Origin: Chloroflexota bacterium | Lineage (GTDB): Bacteria > Chloroflexota > Dehalococcoidia > JACPQD01 | Direction of reading: 5' to 3' | Length of the DNA stretch: 64,000 nt | NCBI GenBank assembly: GCA_016190665.1 | Contig: JACPQD010000079.1 | Coordinates: 1-64,000 of the forward strand | Part shown: in pieces, positions 37,564 to 45,075 of the stretch | Layout: each line of letters begins with the position of its first letter | How positions within the stretch are numbered: position 1 is the stretch's first letter | Made by a program: the position numbers and the translations under genes | The notes under the pieces: model-generated | Told to the model about the DNA's origin: nothing | Seen by the model: the letters and a program-made list of their open reading frames with translations, nothing else | The model's database searches: none

Positions 37564-38148
37564 CTAGAAGGAGACAATCCTTCCGGCGGTGAAGAGGCGC
37601 TCCGCGATCTCCAGCATGTTGGACACCTTGCCCACGGCCACTTTCTCCTTTATCCCGAAGTAGTCCAGGCACCGGCCGCAGGCCAGCAAGTCGATCCCTT
37701 GCTCGCTCAGGAACCTCAGGTCGTCGAGGACCGGAGACCCTTCGGTGACCAGTTTCACCCCGTTGTTCATGAAGAGTATTATCCGTGGCATGGCGGCCAC
37801 CTGGCCGATAGTGCTGATAAAGGTTTTCATCAGTATGCCGCCCAGCTCATCGCTTCCCTTGCCGATGGTGTCGGCCGAGATGAAGAGGATAGTGGGGCCG
37901 GCCGCCGCGGGCGCAGGCTCCTGGGACGCCCTAGCGCTCGTCCTCGAGAGATGAAGGTGGAAAACATCCCCGCCCTTGTCCTCAACCATCACCTGACAGC
38001 CCTGGCTCTGCGCCATGCGCTTTACGTTCTCTCTGGCTACCTCATTGTCCACAATGGTGGTTAGCTCCTCGGCTTCCTGAAGGGCTCGTTTGGTGAGGAT
38101 GACCGGCTGCGGGCAGGCCAATCCGCGCGCGTCGATGACCTTTGCCAT
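37564..38148 (-). CDS. yedF: Selenium metabolism protein YedF (TusA-DsrE fusion)
   Basis: A 194-residue protein. Residues 1-70 are a TusA domain with CPQP (RGLACPQPVILTKRAL), and residues about 85-190 a DsrE-like domain (ILFISADTIGKGSDELGGILMKTFI) with the Cys pair CGRC. This fusion is the YedF family, whose occurrence tracks selenium use. It supports the selenoprotein call at 24755. It lies 12 bases after the FAD oxidase gene in a minus-strand string that ends with THEP1. Confidence 0.9.
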   Translation of the reverse strand: MAKVIDARGLACPQPVILTKRALQEAEELTTIVDNEVARENVKRMAQSQGCQVMVEDKGGDVFHLHLSRTSARASQEPAPAAAGPTILFISADTIGKGSDELGGILMKTFISTIGQVAAMPRIILFMNNGVKLVTEGSPVLDDLRFLSEQGIDLLACGRCLDYFGIKEKVAVGKVSNMLEIAERLFTAGRIVSF

Positions 38149-38160
38149 TGTCTTTCGCTC

Positions 38161-39540
38161 CTACTCTGGTGATATTGCGCACCCCGGGTTCAGTATCCCC
38201 CGGGGATCGAAAACCTTCTTGATTCTTCTCATCAGCGCCAGCTTCGTCTCATCCAAAGACAGATGCATATCCGGGACCCGGGTCTTGCCCAGACCATGCT
38301 CGGCGGTAATGGTCCCCCCCAGCTTGACCGTCTCCTTATATATCAGCGTCTTTGCTTCCCGGACAGCGCTGGGGCCCGATCGCGCCAGGTCTTTTATCAG
38401 ATGGGCATGCAGATTACCGTCCCCAGCGTGGCCGTACATCGGGATCGTCACGCCAAACTGTGTTGCGATATCATCTACGGCATCCATGAGCTTGCCCATG
38501 CTGGCTGGGGGCACCGCCATGTCCAGGATATCCGCCGTCTCACCCTTCAGCGCCAGGTAAATGTTGCTCCTTATCTTCAGAACGCGCTCCTGGTCCTTGC
38601 GCGTCTCGCCGACGGCCGGCTCCAGGGCATGGCGCCCCGCGCAGATCTCATAGATATGCTGGCAATGTGAGCGTACAACGACCACGCTCTCGCCGTCCAC
38701 AATTACCATGAGGTAGGCCTTCCCGGCGCGGCAGGGCCACTCCAGGCCCAGGTTCGCCGCGGAGACCTCGACGGTGCTCCGGTCCACGTACTCGATGGCC
38801 AGCGGCATGACCCCGCTCCGGAGTATCTCCGGTACCGAGTCGATGGCGTCGTGGCGGCCTTCGTAGGGAATGACCATAGTGGCGCTGGCGCCTAGGGGCG
38901 GGAACAGCCGAAGGATGACGCTGGTCACCACCGCCAGCGTGCCTTCGGAGCCGATCAGCAGTTGCATGAGGTCGTAGCCAGCGTTGTCTTTGAGGAGCTT
39001 GCCGCCCAACCTCAAAATATCGCCATCAGGCAGGACCGCCTCGACCCCCTTGACGTAGCTCCGCATGACGCCGTATTTGACTGCCCGCGAGCCGCCGGCA
39101 TTGCAGGCGACCAGCCCGCCTATCTGGGCGCTCTCGTCGCCGGGGTGCGGCGGGAAGAAGAGGCCGGCCTCCTCAGCCTTCGCCATCAAATCCCCAAGCG
39201 TCGCGCCCGCCTCGACCGTGGCCATGAGGTTGTCCTTGTCCAGGGCGATGCCATTCATACGCTCCAGGGAGAGCACGATGCCGTTTTCGGTTGGGACAGC
39301 CCCTCCGCATAAGCCGGTGCCGCCGCCCCGAGGAAACACGGGAATCCCCTCGTCGTTGGCCAGCCGCAGCAGAGAGGCCACCTCTTGCGCGCTCGCCGGT
39401 CTTGCCACGACAACCTCGTCGGCCGGCTGGGGCCTCACCGGGGAGGCCGTCTCATCAACCAGATAGTCCAGCATCCGCTCCCGGTCGGTGATCACCGCTG
39501 CCTCGCCAAGAATGGCCGCCAGCCTGCTAGCTATTTCCAA
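38161..39540 (-). CDS. FAD-linked oxidase, glycolate/D-lactate dehydrogenase type (GlcD)
   Basis: A 459-residue flavoprotein of the FAD_binding_4 family: PVFPRGGGTGLCGGAVP binds FAD, then HPGDESAQIGGLVACNAGGSRAVKYG and the C-terminal PMYGHAGDGNLHAHLI and GLGKTRV. It oxidises a 2-hydroxyacid such as glycolate or D-lactate. It is the first gene of the string with yedF and THEP1; the link between them is unclear. The TTG or ATG at the start has no evident alternative. Confidence 0.9.
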   Translation of the reverse strand: MEIASRLAAILGEAAVITDRERMLDYLVDETASPVRPQPADEVVVARPASAQEVASLLRLANDEGIPVFPRGGGTGLCGGAVPTENGIVLSLERMNGIALDKDNLMATVEAGATLGDLMAKAEEAGLFFPPHPGDESAQIGGLVACNAGGSRAVKYGVMRSYVKGVEAVLPDGDILRLGGKLLKDNAGYDLMQLLIGSEGTLAVVTSVILRLFPPLGASATMVIPYEGRHDAIDSVPEILRSGVMPLAIEYVDRSTVEVSAANLGLEWPCRAGKAYLMVIVDGESVVVVRSHCQHIYEICAGRHALEPAVGETRKDQERVLKIRSNIYLALKGETADILDMAVPPASMGKLMDAVDDIATQFGVTIPMYGHAGDGNLHAHLIKDLARSGPSAVREAKTLIYKETVKLGGTITAEHGLGKTRVPDMHLSLDETKLALMRRIKKVFDPRGILNPGCAISPE

Positions 39541-39782
39541 CTTGAACCACCAGGCTTTCTTGCCTTAGAATCTAACTACCGACTGCGGCTGGTTTCCCAT
39601 ACCCCGCACTTAATCCTGAATCCCCTGAATCAAGTTCAGGGTCAGGATGAAGTACGGGACATAGTAGTCGGATTCTTGAAGCGGCCCATACCGCGCACTT
39701 ATACTATATACCCTGCAACATTTGCGCGGTCCGCGTCTTTTCATAATAAATCAAAGTATATCATAATCTCTATTTAATGCCA

Positions 39783-39801
39783 AGATAAGCACTCCTTATC
39801 T
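39783..39801. promoter_or_regulatory. Perfect inverted repeat, candidate LysR operator
   Basis: AGATAAG (39783-39789), 5-base spacer, CTTATCT (39795-39801), 15 bases before the LysR GTG and inside the 276-base divergent gap to the oxidase gene. A likely site for autoregulation. Confidence 0.5.
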
Positions 39802-39816
39802 GCGAAGCGAGGCCCC

Positions 39817-40716
39817 GTGAACACGGACTATCTGCGGACGTTCCTGGAGGTGGTGCGGCTCAAGAGCTTCTCCGAGGCGGCCAAGCGCCTGGGGCTCAGT
39901 CAGCCGGCGGTATCCTTTCAGATACAGCGTCTGGAGCGCGACCTCGTCGTTCGGTTGATTGACCGCAGCGAGAAGGGTTTCGCACTCACCCAGGCTGGCG
40001 AGCGTTTTCGTCGCTTCGCGGAGTCAGTCGTCCAAGAGAGAGAACGCCTTCTGGCCGATCTGGACGTGCTGAGGAGTGAGGTGGCGGGCACTCTGGCGAT
40101 AGCGGCCAGCACTATCCCGGGGGAGTACCTGGTGGCGCCCATACTGGGCAAGTTCCGCAGCGAGCACCCTGCCGTGAACGCGCGCCTGGCCGTGTTCGAC
40201 TCCATCGCCGTGATAGAAAAGGTAAGCCAGGGCGAGTTCGACATCGGTTTCTGCGGCACGGCGCCGGAAGGATACTCGCTGAGCCAGTTCAAGGTCGCCG
40301 CCGATGAGTTGGTTCTGGTCGTGCCCCCACAGCACCCCTTAGCGCAGCGGGAGTCCGTGTCTCTCCTGGAGCTGACCGAGGAGCCCTGGCTTTTCCGCGA
40401 GGAGACCTCCGGCACGCAACGCAGCCTCGCCCGCCTTCTCAACCGCCAGGGATTCGACCTGGGGCGGATATCGCCGGTAATGGTCCTGGGGAGCACTCAA
40501 TCTGTGCTATCAGCAGTCGAGGGGGGAGTGGGGATTGCCTTCATCTCCGACCTGGCGGTGGCCAAGAGCGCCAGCCTGGGGTTATTGAAGGTGGTGCCTG
40601 TAGAGGCTCTGAAGCTGGAAAGGGATTTCTACTGCGTCTACAACGAGGAGCGCCTGGTGTCGCGTCTACAACGCGAGTTTCTTGCCTTCGTGAGGGGGTG
40701 GGCGGCGGGGGGCTAA
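39817..40716 (+). CDS. LysR-family regulator, probably selenium-metabolism associated
   Basis: A 299-residue LysR protein. The N-terminal helix-turn-helix is MNTDYLRTFLEVVRLKSFSEAAKRLGLSQPAVSFQIQRLE, and the effector domain begins near residue 90 with IAASTIPGEYLVAPILGKF, a stretch typical of the LysR group found with selenium-metabolism genes. It diverges from the GlcD-yedF-THEP1 string and may control it. The start is a GTG after GCGAGGCCCC. A CysB-like role in sulfur control is an alternative. Confidence 0.85.
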   Translation: MNTDYLRTFLEVVRLKSFSEAAKRLGLSQPAVSFQIQRLERDLVVRLIDRSEKGFALTQAGERFRRFAESVVQERERLLADLDVLRSEVAGTLAIAASTIPGEYLVAPILGKFRSEHPAVNARLAVFDSIAVIEKVSQGEFDIGFCGTAPEGYSLSQFKVAADELVLVVPPQHPLAQRESVSLLELTEEPWLFREETSGTQRSLARLLNRQGFDLGRISPVMVLGSTQSVLSAVEGGVGIAFISDLAVAKSASLGLLKVVPVEALKLERDFYCVYNEERLVSRLQREFLAFVRGWAAGG

Positions 40717-40721
40717 TGACG

Positions 40722-40762
40722 AGACCTCCAAGGTCTTGGAGACCTCGGAGGTCTTTCCGCTG
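40722..40762. repeat. GACCTC palindrome after LysR gene
   Basis: GAGACCTCCAAGGTCTTGGA, then GACCTCGGAGGTC, folds strongly. Related to 4170-4206. It may end transcription of the LysR gene and of the minus-strand RNA beyond it. Confidence 0.45.
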
Positions 40763-40784
40763 CGGTCTGGGGGCGAATAAAGAC

Positions 40785-41047
40785 GTCCCAAGTAACCTCG
40801 CGCTTTTCCTGGTTTGCCCGTTCACCGTTCCCCTCTGAGGCGACTCCTCTCGGTCAAGGTCCCTTGTTGCGATTCACAGTTTTCTTGGCCTCTCGGACCT
40901 AGCCTTTCTGCTTTCACTTACTTGGCTTCGGTCCTGCTGGTACAAGCTCTCGTGTACCGCCCAAGCTTCCCCTGAACCTGATGGCTTCACCTGACCAGGT
41001 TCCCAGCTTCCGCTGCAACCGGGATCAGCAGCCCGATCACTTGGGAC
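40785..41047 (-). ncRNA. Unidentified structured non-coding RNA, about 263 nt
   Basis: No open reading frame fits. The ends form a 9-base perfect helix: GTCCCAAGT at 41047-41039 (5' end, minus strand) with ACTTGGGAC at 40793-40785. Inside are a long hairpin (41009-40963: AAGCT/AGCTT and GAACCTG/CAGGTTC), a hairpin GGTACA/TGTACC (40958-40939) and a two-part stem GGACC/GGTCC plus AGCC/GGCT (40934-40895). Single-stranded parts on the minus strand are purine-rich, as in stable RNAs. A near-consensus promoter ends right at the 5' end, and TCTTTATT follows the closing helix. I could not match it to RNase P, SRP, tmRNA or 6S motifs. Confidence 0.65.
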
Positions 41048-41053
41048 TCTCTA

Positions 41054-41083
41054 AATATAGCACGCGTGCTTATGGCTTGTCAA
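41054..41083 (-). promoter_or_regulatory. Promoter of the structured RNA
   Basis: Minus-strand TTGACA (41083-41078), an 18-base spacer and TATATT (41059-41054). The predicted start, about 7 bases on, is base 41047, the first base of the closing helix of the RNA. Confidence 0.7.
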
Positions 41084-41225
41084 TGGGTTGGAATACCTAT
41101 TTTCAAACAGGGTGAAATTGCTTCCCTATCGTCGGTGATACGTAGTTGCGCACCATATCTTGACACGGCTGTCGGGGCAACATAGAGTGGAAATTGAGGA
41201 GTCGATTCCGCAGCGGAGGAGCAAA

Positions 41226-41810
41226 ATGAGATTCAACGGGGTGAACCATCTGGCCATGGCCACCGGGGATATGGACAAGACGATCCGGTTCTGGAGGGAC
41301 CTGCTGGGCATGAGACTGGTCGCTGGCCTCGGGCAGCCGGGGTACAGACACTTCTTCTTCCAGATTTCGGACAGCGACCTGATCGCCTTCTTCGAGTGGC
41401 CCAGCGTCAAGCCCGTGCCCAACAAGGTGCATGGCATGCCTGTCGGCGGCCCCTTCGTCTTCGACCACGTCTCCTTCGGCGTCGATACCGAAGAGGACTT
41501 GTGGGAGCTGAAAGACGCGCTGGAAGCGGCGGGCTTCCCGGTATCAGACGTCATCGACCATGGCTTTATCCACTCCATCTACGCCCATGACCCCAACGGC
41601 ATACCGATTGAGTTCTCGCACAGCGTTGAAAGCGTCGACATAAGAAGGGACCCGCAGATGAGGGACCGGGCGCCCTCTCAAGTTACCCTGGAAGGAGCCG
41701 AGCCGAACGAGGCCGTGTGGCCGAAGGTCACCAGACCCACCCTGGTGTCCGCGCGCAGAGTCTATCCGGGCGCGGGCAGCGAGCTTTTCCACGGCAAGGT
41801 GCCTGCGTGA
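41226..41810 (+). CDS. VOC-family (glyoxalase/dioxygenase-like) protein
   Basis: A 194-residue vicinal-oxygen-chelate protein: NGVNHLAMATGDMDKTIRFWRDLLGM, then FDHVSFGVDTEEDL and DPNGIPIEFSHS, giving the metal-ligand His, His and Glu. GGAGGAGCAAA precedes the ATG. A C-terminal extension of about 60 residues beyond the usual fold (RRDPQMRDRAPSQVTLEGAEPN) is of unknown role. The substrate is unknown; the gene stands alone. Confidence 0.85.
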   Translation: MRFNGVNHLAMATGDMDKTIRFWRDLLGMRLVAGLGQPGYRHFFFQISDSDLIAFFEWPSVKPVPNKVHGMPVGGPFVFDHVSFGVDTEEDLWELKDALEAAGFPVSDVIDHGFIHSIYAHDPNGIPIEFSHSVESVDIRRDPQMRDRAPSQVTLEGAEPNEAVWPKVTRPTLVSARRVYPGAGSELFHGKVPA

Positions 41811-41912
41811 CTTCGGCGAGGTCTGATGCCTATATCAGCGGACCCGGGCGGTCGCCGCCTCGAGGAGGTGGCTCAGGCGGCGACCAGCGACGGCGATGGA
41901 GTCGAGGCCGGG

Positions 41913-42746
41913 CTAGGCCCGGCGGCGCAGGCCTACGCCCAGGGCCGCCAGCGTTGCGGCCGCAGCCGCAATGACGCCGAAGGGCGGTAGCAGCCCGCCT
42001 GTCCTGGGCAGTGTCTTGGCCACTGGCGCCGCGGGCGCCGGCTTGGCGGGCGCGGGCTTCGCTGGCGCGCCGGGCGGTGGCGCCGGCGGCGGCAGCTCCC
42101 AGATGAAGGCGGCGATGTCCGCCAAGGCGCCATCGCTCAGCTTGTCTGGAGCGAAGGTCGGCATCCTGGGCACCGAGCCGGAACGACTTGCCAAGCGTAC
42201 TAGCGCATGCATCACCGGCGCTGGGGCGCCCCCGGCTTTGAGTCCGGCGGCCATACCGGCTACAGGCATCGCCGTGGCGCCTTCGCCTCTCGCGCCATGA
42301 CAGGCGGCGCAGTTGGCGGCGTAGGGCGCGGCGCCGTTCTGGGCGTTGCCCGGCGGGATCACTGCCGCGGGCGCTGATGATAGGGTCCAGAGGTAATCAG
42401 TGATGTCAGCCGCATCGGCGTCGGTGACCTGACCCGGGTTGAGGACCGGCATCATGGCGCCCGGAGGGCGCTGTTTCGTCGCCTGGTTGACTATGGCGGC
42501 GACGGCCTGAACAGGCAACCCCACCTCCTTAAAGTAGACGGTATCTTTGCCAAGCGGCGGCGCGATGGGTCCACCCTTCCCCTCGAAACCGTGGCACACG
42601 GCGCACGCTTTGTCCCACACCTGTTTCCCTCTTGCGGCGTCTGCGGCCGGGGCGGCCAGACTGGTAGAGGCGAAGACCAACATGACAATTGCGAGCCCGC
42701 CCAGTGCCACGAGGACGAAGGGTGTCAACATTCTGTGCGTTCTCAT
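41913..42746 (-). CDS. Diheme c-type cytochrome with LPxTG-like sorting signal
   Basis: A 277-residue exported protein. The signal peptide is MRTHRMLTPFVLVALGGLAIVMLVFASTSLAAPA. Two heme c sites follow, CAVCH and CAACH, each in a cytochrome domain with a distal Met region (PPGAMMPVLNPGQ and VPRMPTFAPDKLSD). Then comes a Pro/Ala linker and LPRTGG, a hydrophobic segment and a final RRR, the layout of a sortase substrate. The ATG after AGGAGGTCTC is chosen. It would carry electrons at the cell surface. The membrane protein gene upstream may be its partner. Confidence 0.88.
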   Translation of the reverse strand: MRTHRMLTPFVLVALGGLAIVMLVFASTSLAAPAADAARGKQVWDKACAVCHGFEGKGGPIAPPLGKDTVYFKEVGLPVQAVAAIVNQATKQRPPGAMMPVLNPGQVTDADAADITDYLWTLSSAPAAVIPPGNAQNGAAPYAANCAACHGARGEGATAMPVAGMAAGLKAGGAPAPVMHALVRLASRSGSVPRMPTFAPDKLSDGALADIAAFIWELPPPAPPPGAPAKPAPAKPAPAAPVAKTLPRTGGLLPPFGVIAAAAATLAALGVGLRRRA

Positions 42747-42846
42747 GAGACCTCCTTTTCTATGGTCCATTTTCGGTGCAATTGCGAAGTCCATGGCCTC
42801 ACCTCCTTCCACGAGAGGCCATCCCTCCAGTTGCTTTCCAGGTCGG

Positions 42847-43422
42847 TTAGAACCTCAGGCTCGCCATGACGAAGATAATTGCGAGCTGCAGCACCCCTTG
42901 CACGCCGCCCAGCATAGCGGTCCGCATGCCCAGGCGGGAGATTTTGTCGATGTCCGGGCTGTCCGAAAGCAGCTCTCGAAAGATGCGAATCTCGTTAGGG
43001 AGGAGAAGCCCGAACCCCTGAAGGGCGAGGAGGCCCGTGATGATCAAGGCGGCAAGGGGCCACGGGCTGGTCAGCGAGAAGCCCATTCGTTGCGCAAGTT
43101 CGATCCCCGCCGTGGCGGTTACGCCGGCCAGCACGGGCATGAGGAAGGTCATCCGAGGCACGAGACGCATGAACACGGCGGCGCGGTCCCTGGGAGCCAT
43201 GGCCCCCAGGACCGGCCCGAGCACAAAACCCATGAAGAGATCGATGCCGGTCCAGAGCGCACCGGTCATGATATGAACGTAGTTGAGCGTGGTGAGCGAC
43301 CCGAAATTCATGGCGTAGACGAGCGCGCCAACGGGTACGCCCACTGCCACGAGGATGAACACCGGACTAGCGGCACGGATTATGCTTGAGACGACACCTG
43401 GTCTCTCCGGCTGCTTCTGCAT
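42847..43422 (-). CDS. Integral membrane protein, cytochrome-associated
   Basis: A 191-residue protein with five or so membrane segments (FILVAVGVPVGALVYAM, IMTGALWTGIDLFMGFVLGPVLGAM, LAALIITGLLALQGFGLLL, LQLAIIFVMASL). The Trp-Thr-Gly-Ile-Asp and conserved His (YVHIMTGALWTGID) recall the heme- or copper-related CopD/DUF2269 group. It lies 100 bases upstream of the cytochrome gene on the same strand, so the two likely form an operon. The start is the ATG after GGGAGATAAGC. Confidence 0.7.
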   Translation of the reverse strand: MQKQPERPGVVSSIIRAASPVFILVAVGVPVGALVYAMNFGSLTTLNYVHIMTGALWTGIDLFMGFVLGPVLGAMAPRDRAAVFMRLVPRMTFLMPVLAGVTATAGIELAQRMGFSLTSPWPLAALIITGLLALQGFGLLLPNEIRIFRELLSDSPDIDKISRLGMRTAMLGGVQGVLQLAIIFVMASLRF

Positions 43423-43668
43423 GCTTATCTCCCAATGCAGTAGCCGTAGATGGGATGGATTGCGCCGAATCCATTGTCTCAGAATGGATTGCGGCGCCAG
43501 GCGCCTCATCCATTCTTGCGTCGTTTAGCGCCGCAATCCATATCAGGGTGGGTGGAGATGTGACGAAATTGCCGGGCAACCAGCCGTCGCGTGCGGCGTC
43601 CCTTCTGACGGGTTACGCTCGGCTCCACCCACCGTACGCATTAATCGATGTTACGTTGTACCAGGAGG

Positions 43669-44691
43669 CTACGGAAAAGCGGTCCACTCATGCAGCAGGA
43701 CGCGGGCCAGAAGGGTAAAGCCCTGCTGTTCGTCAGGCCTGAAGATGAACGCATCCACTTCCCTCTGTGGCACTTCGAACCCGACCGCTCGGATATTCGG
43801 GCGATGAGTAACCAGCACAATGTTGGTCCCGGCTGGCGGGGGCGTCGCGAGCAACTGCTTGAGGGCTTCAATCCGCTGTGGGAAGCCGGGCGGCACCGGG
43901 GCCCCCGGCACGGGGACGTATTCGGGGGGAAGCAGAATATCGGAGAGCTGAGCGTCGCCGAAGGCGAGGCGAGCTGTGTCAAAGGTGCGGCAATACGCGT
44001 CAACGAGCACCTGACCGACCGGGATGCCGAGGGTGCGGAAACTCGCGCCGATCGCGCGCGCATCCGCGCGTCCTCTTTCCGTTAGCCTGGCCTGGACCTC
44101 GCAGTTCCGGAGGTCTAAAGGAGACGCATCGGGCACCCGCTGTTCCGGCGGAGCGATGCTCCTGTCAGTCTCGGCGTGAGGGATAAGTACCACATGCCCG
44201 CCGCGGCGCAGCGCTGCCACCGTCAGCGGAATGCCTATCTCCGCGCGTCTGGAGACGGCCGTCCCCGGCACTTCTCCTGTCCAACTGACCCAGGCCTGGA
44301 CGAAAGGCGGGGAGGCGGGGTCTAGCGCGCCGGCATCGAAGACGAAAACAAAGGGGCCCCGCCGCTCGCCGGCCTTCGTCCCGATGTTGACCCAACCCAC
44401 GTCATTCCCGTCGAAAGCTCCAGCGTTAGCGCCGGAGGTGGGACCGGCCCAGGAATCGACGAACCTGGCGCCCTCGGGAACGCGGCCCCTGATACTCATG
44501 ACGTCGGTGTCAAAGTTGCCCTCGTTTCTTACCCAGACCTCCGCCCTGAAAACGGTCCCCTGCTGTTCGATCGCCAGGTCCACCTTCACCGGCGGCCACT
44601 CCGTCTGCTGTGCCGCCGGCGAAACGCTCGCCAGTGTGAGCAACAGGGCGGCCGCCATAGCGATAGCCACGGAATCTACGCGCCTTCTCAT
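43669..44691 (-). CDS. Exported protein with degenerate histidine-phosphatase domain
   Basis: A 340-residue protein with a signal peptide (AIAMAAALLLTLASVSPAAQQ). Residues about 35-160 resemble a beta-sandwich repeat (VDLAIEQQGTVFRAEVWVRNEGNFDTDV). Residues about 165-330 follow the histidine phosphatase pattern: GGHVVLIPHAETD (usually RHGET, so the Arg is Pro here), LTERGRADARAIGASFRTLGIP, RTFDTARLAFG and LVTHRPN. Catalytic His residues remain but the first Arg is lost, so activity is doubtful. This fusion is unusual. It is the only gene between the cytochrome operon and tRNA-Arg. Confidence 0.65.
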   Translation of the reverse strand: MRRRVDSVAIAMAAALLLTLASVSPAAQQTEWPPVKVDLAIEQQGTVFRAEVWVRNEGNFDTDVMSIRGRVPEGARFVDSWAGPTSGANAGAFDGNDVGWVNIGTKAGERRGPFVFVFDAGALDPASPPFVQAWVSWTGEVPGTAVSRRAEIGIPLTVAALRRGGHVVLIPHAETDRSIAPPEQRVPDASPLDLRNCEVQARLTERGRADARAIGASFRTLGIPVGQVLVDAYCRTFDTARLAFGDAQLSDILLPPEYVPVPGAPVPPGFPQRIEALKQLLATPPPAGTNIVLVTHRPNIRAVGFEVPQREVDAFIFRPDEQQGFTLLARVLLHEWTAFP

Positions 44692-44875
44692 AGGTCCCCC
44701 TTCAAAGCGGATTTCTGGAGCATAAGGGGATTTTGCAGCAGGAGCGCGTGGCGGGCGAGCGCAAAAACGTGCAGAGATTTGCAGCGAGTGTCGTGGAAAA
44801 AGTGCAGTCTAACGGGAGGCGAGTGCGTCACAGGAGGCTGGAAGATAGACTCATCTTCTGGCTACTGTGGGGAAT

Positions 44876-44951
<76 letters not shown>

Positions 44952-44957
44952 GCTAAT

Positions 44958-44986
44958 ATAATAGCTGGTGCGTAGGTGCTTGGCAA
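44958..44986 (-). promoter_or_regulatory. tRNA-Arg promoter
   Basis: Minus-strand TTGCCA (44986-44981), a 17-base spacer and TATTAT (44963-44958), 6 bases before the tRNA 5' end. Confidence 0.65.
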
Positions 44987-45075
44987 GGGGCGCGACACCC
45001 AGCACACCCAGTGGCTTTCAGCGGTCAGCGATCAGCTATCAGCCTGCTGACGGCTGAGTGCTGAAGGCTGAGAGC

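Noticed and set aside
40930-40990. T-box or TPP riboswitch resemblance within the structured RNA region
   Set aside because: Minus-strand GGGCGGTAC and plus-strand CCCTGAACCTGAT look superficially similar, but other required motifs and a downstream target gene on the right strand are missing.
40785-41047. SRP or RNase P RNA
   Set aside because: A GGTCAGGT stretch recalls SRP RNA, but the GGAAG-AGCAGCC tetraloop region is absent; the RNase P GAGGAAAGTC and ACAGAA motifs are also absent.
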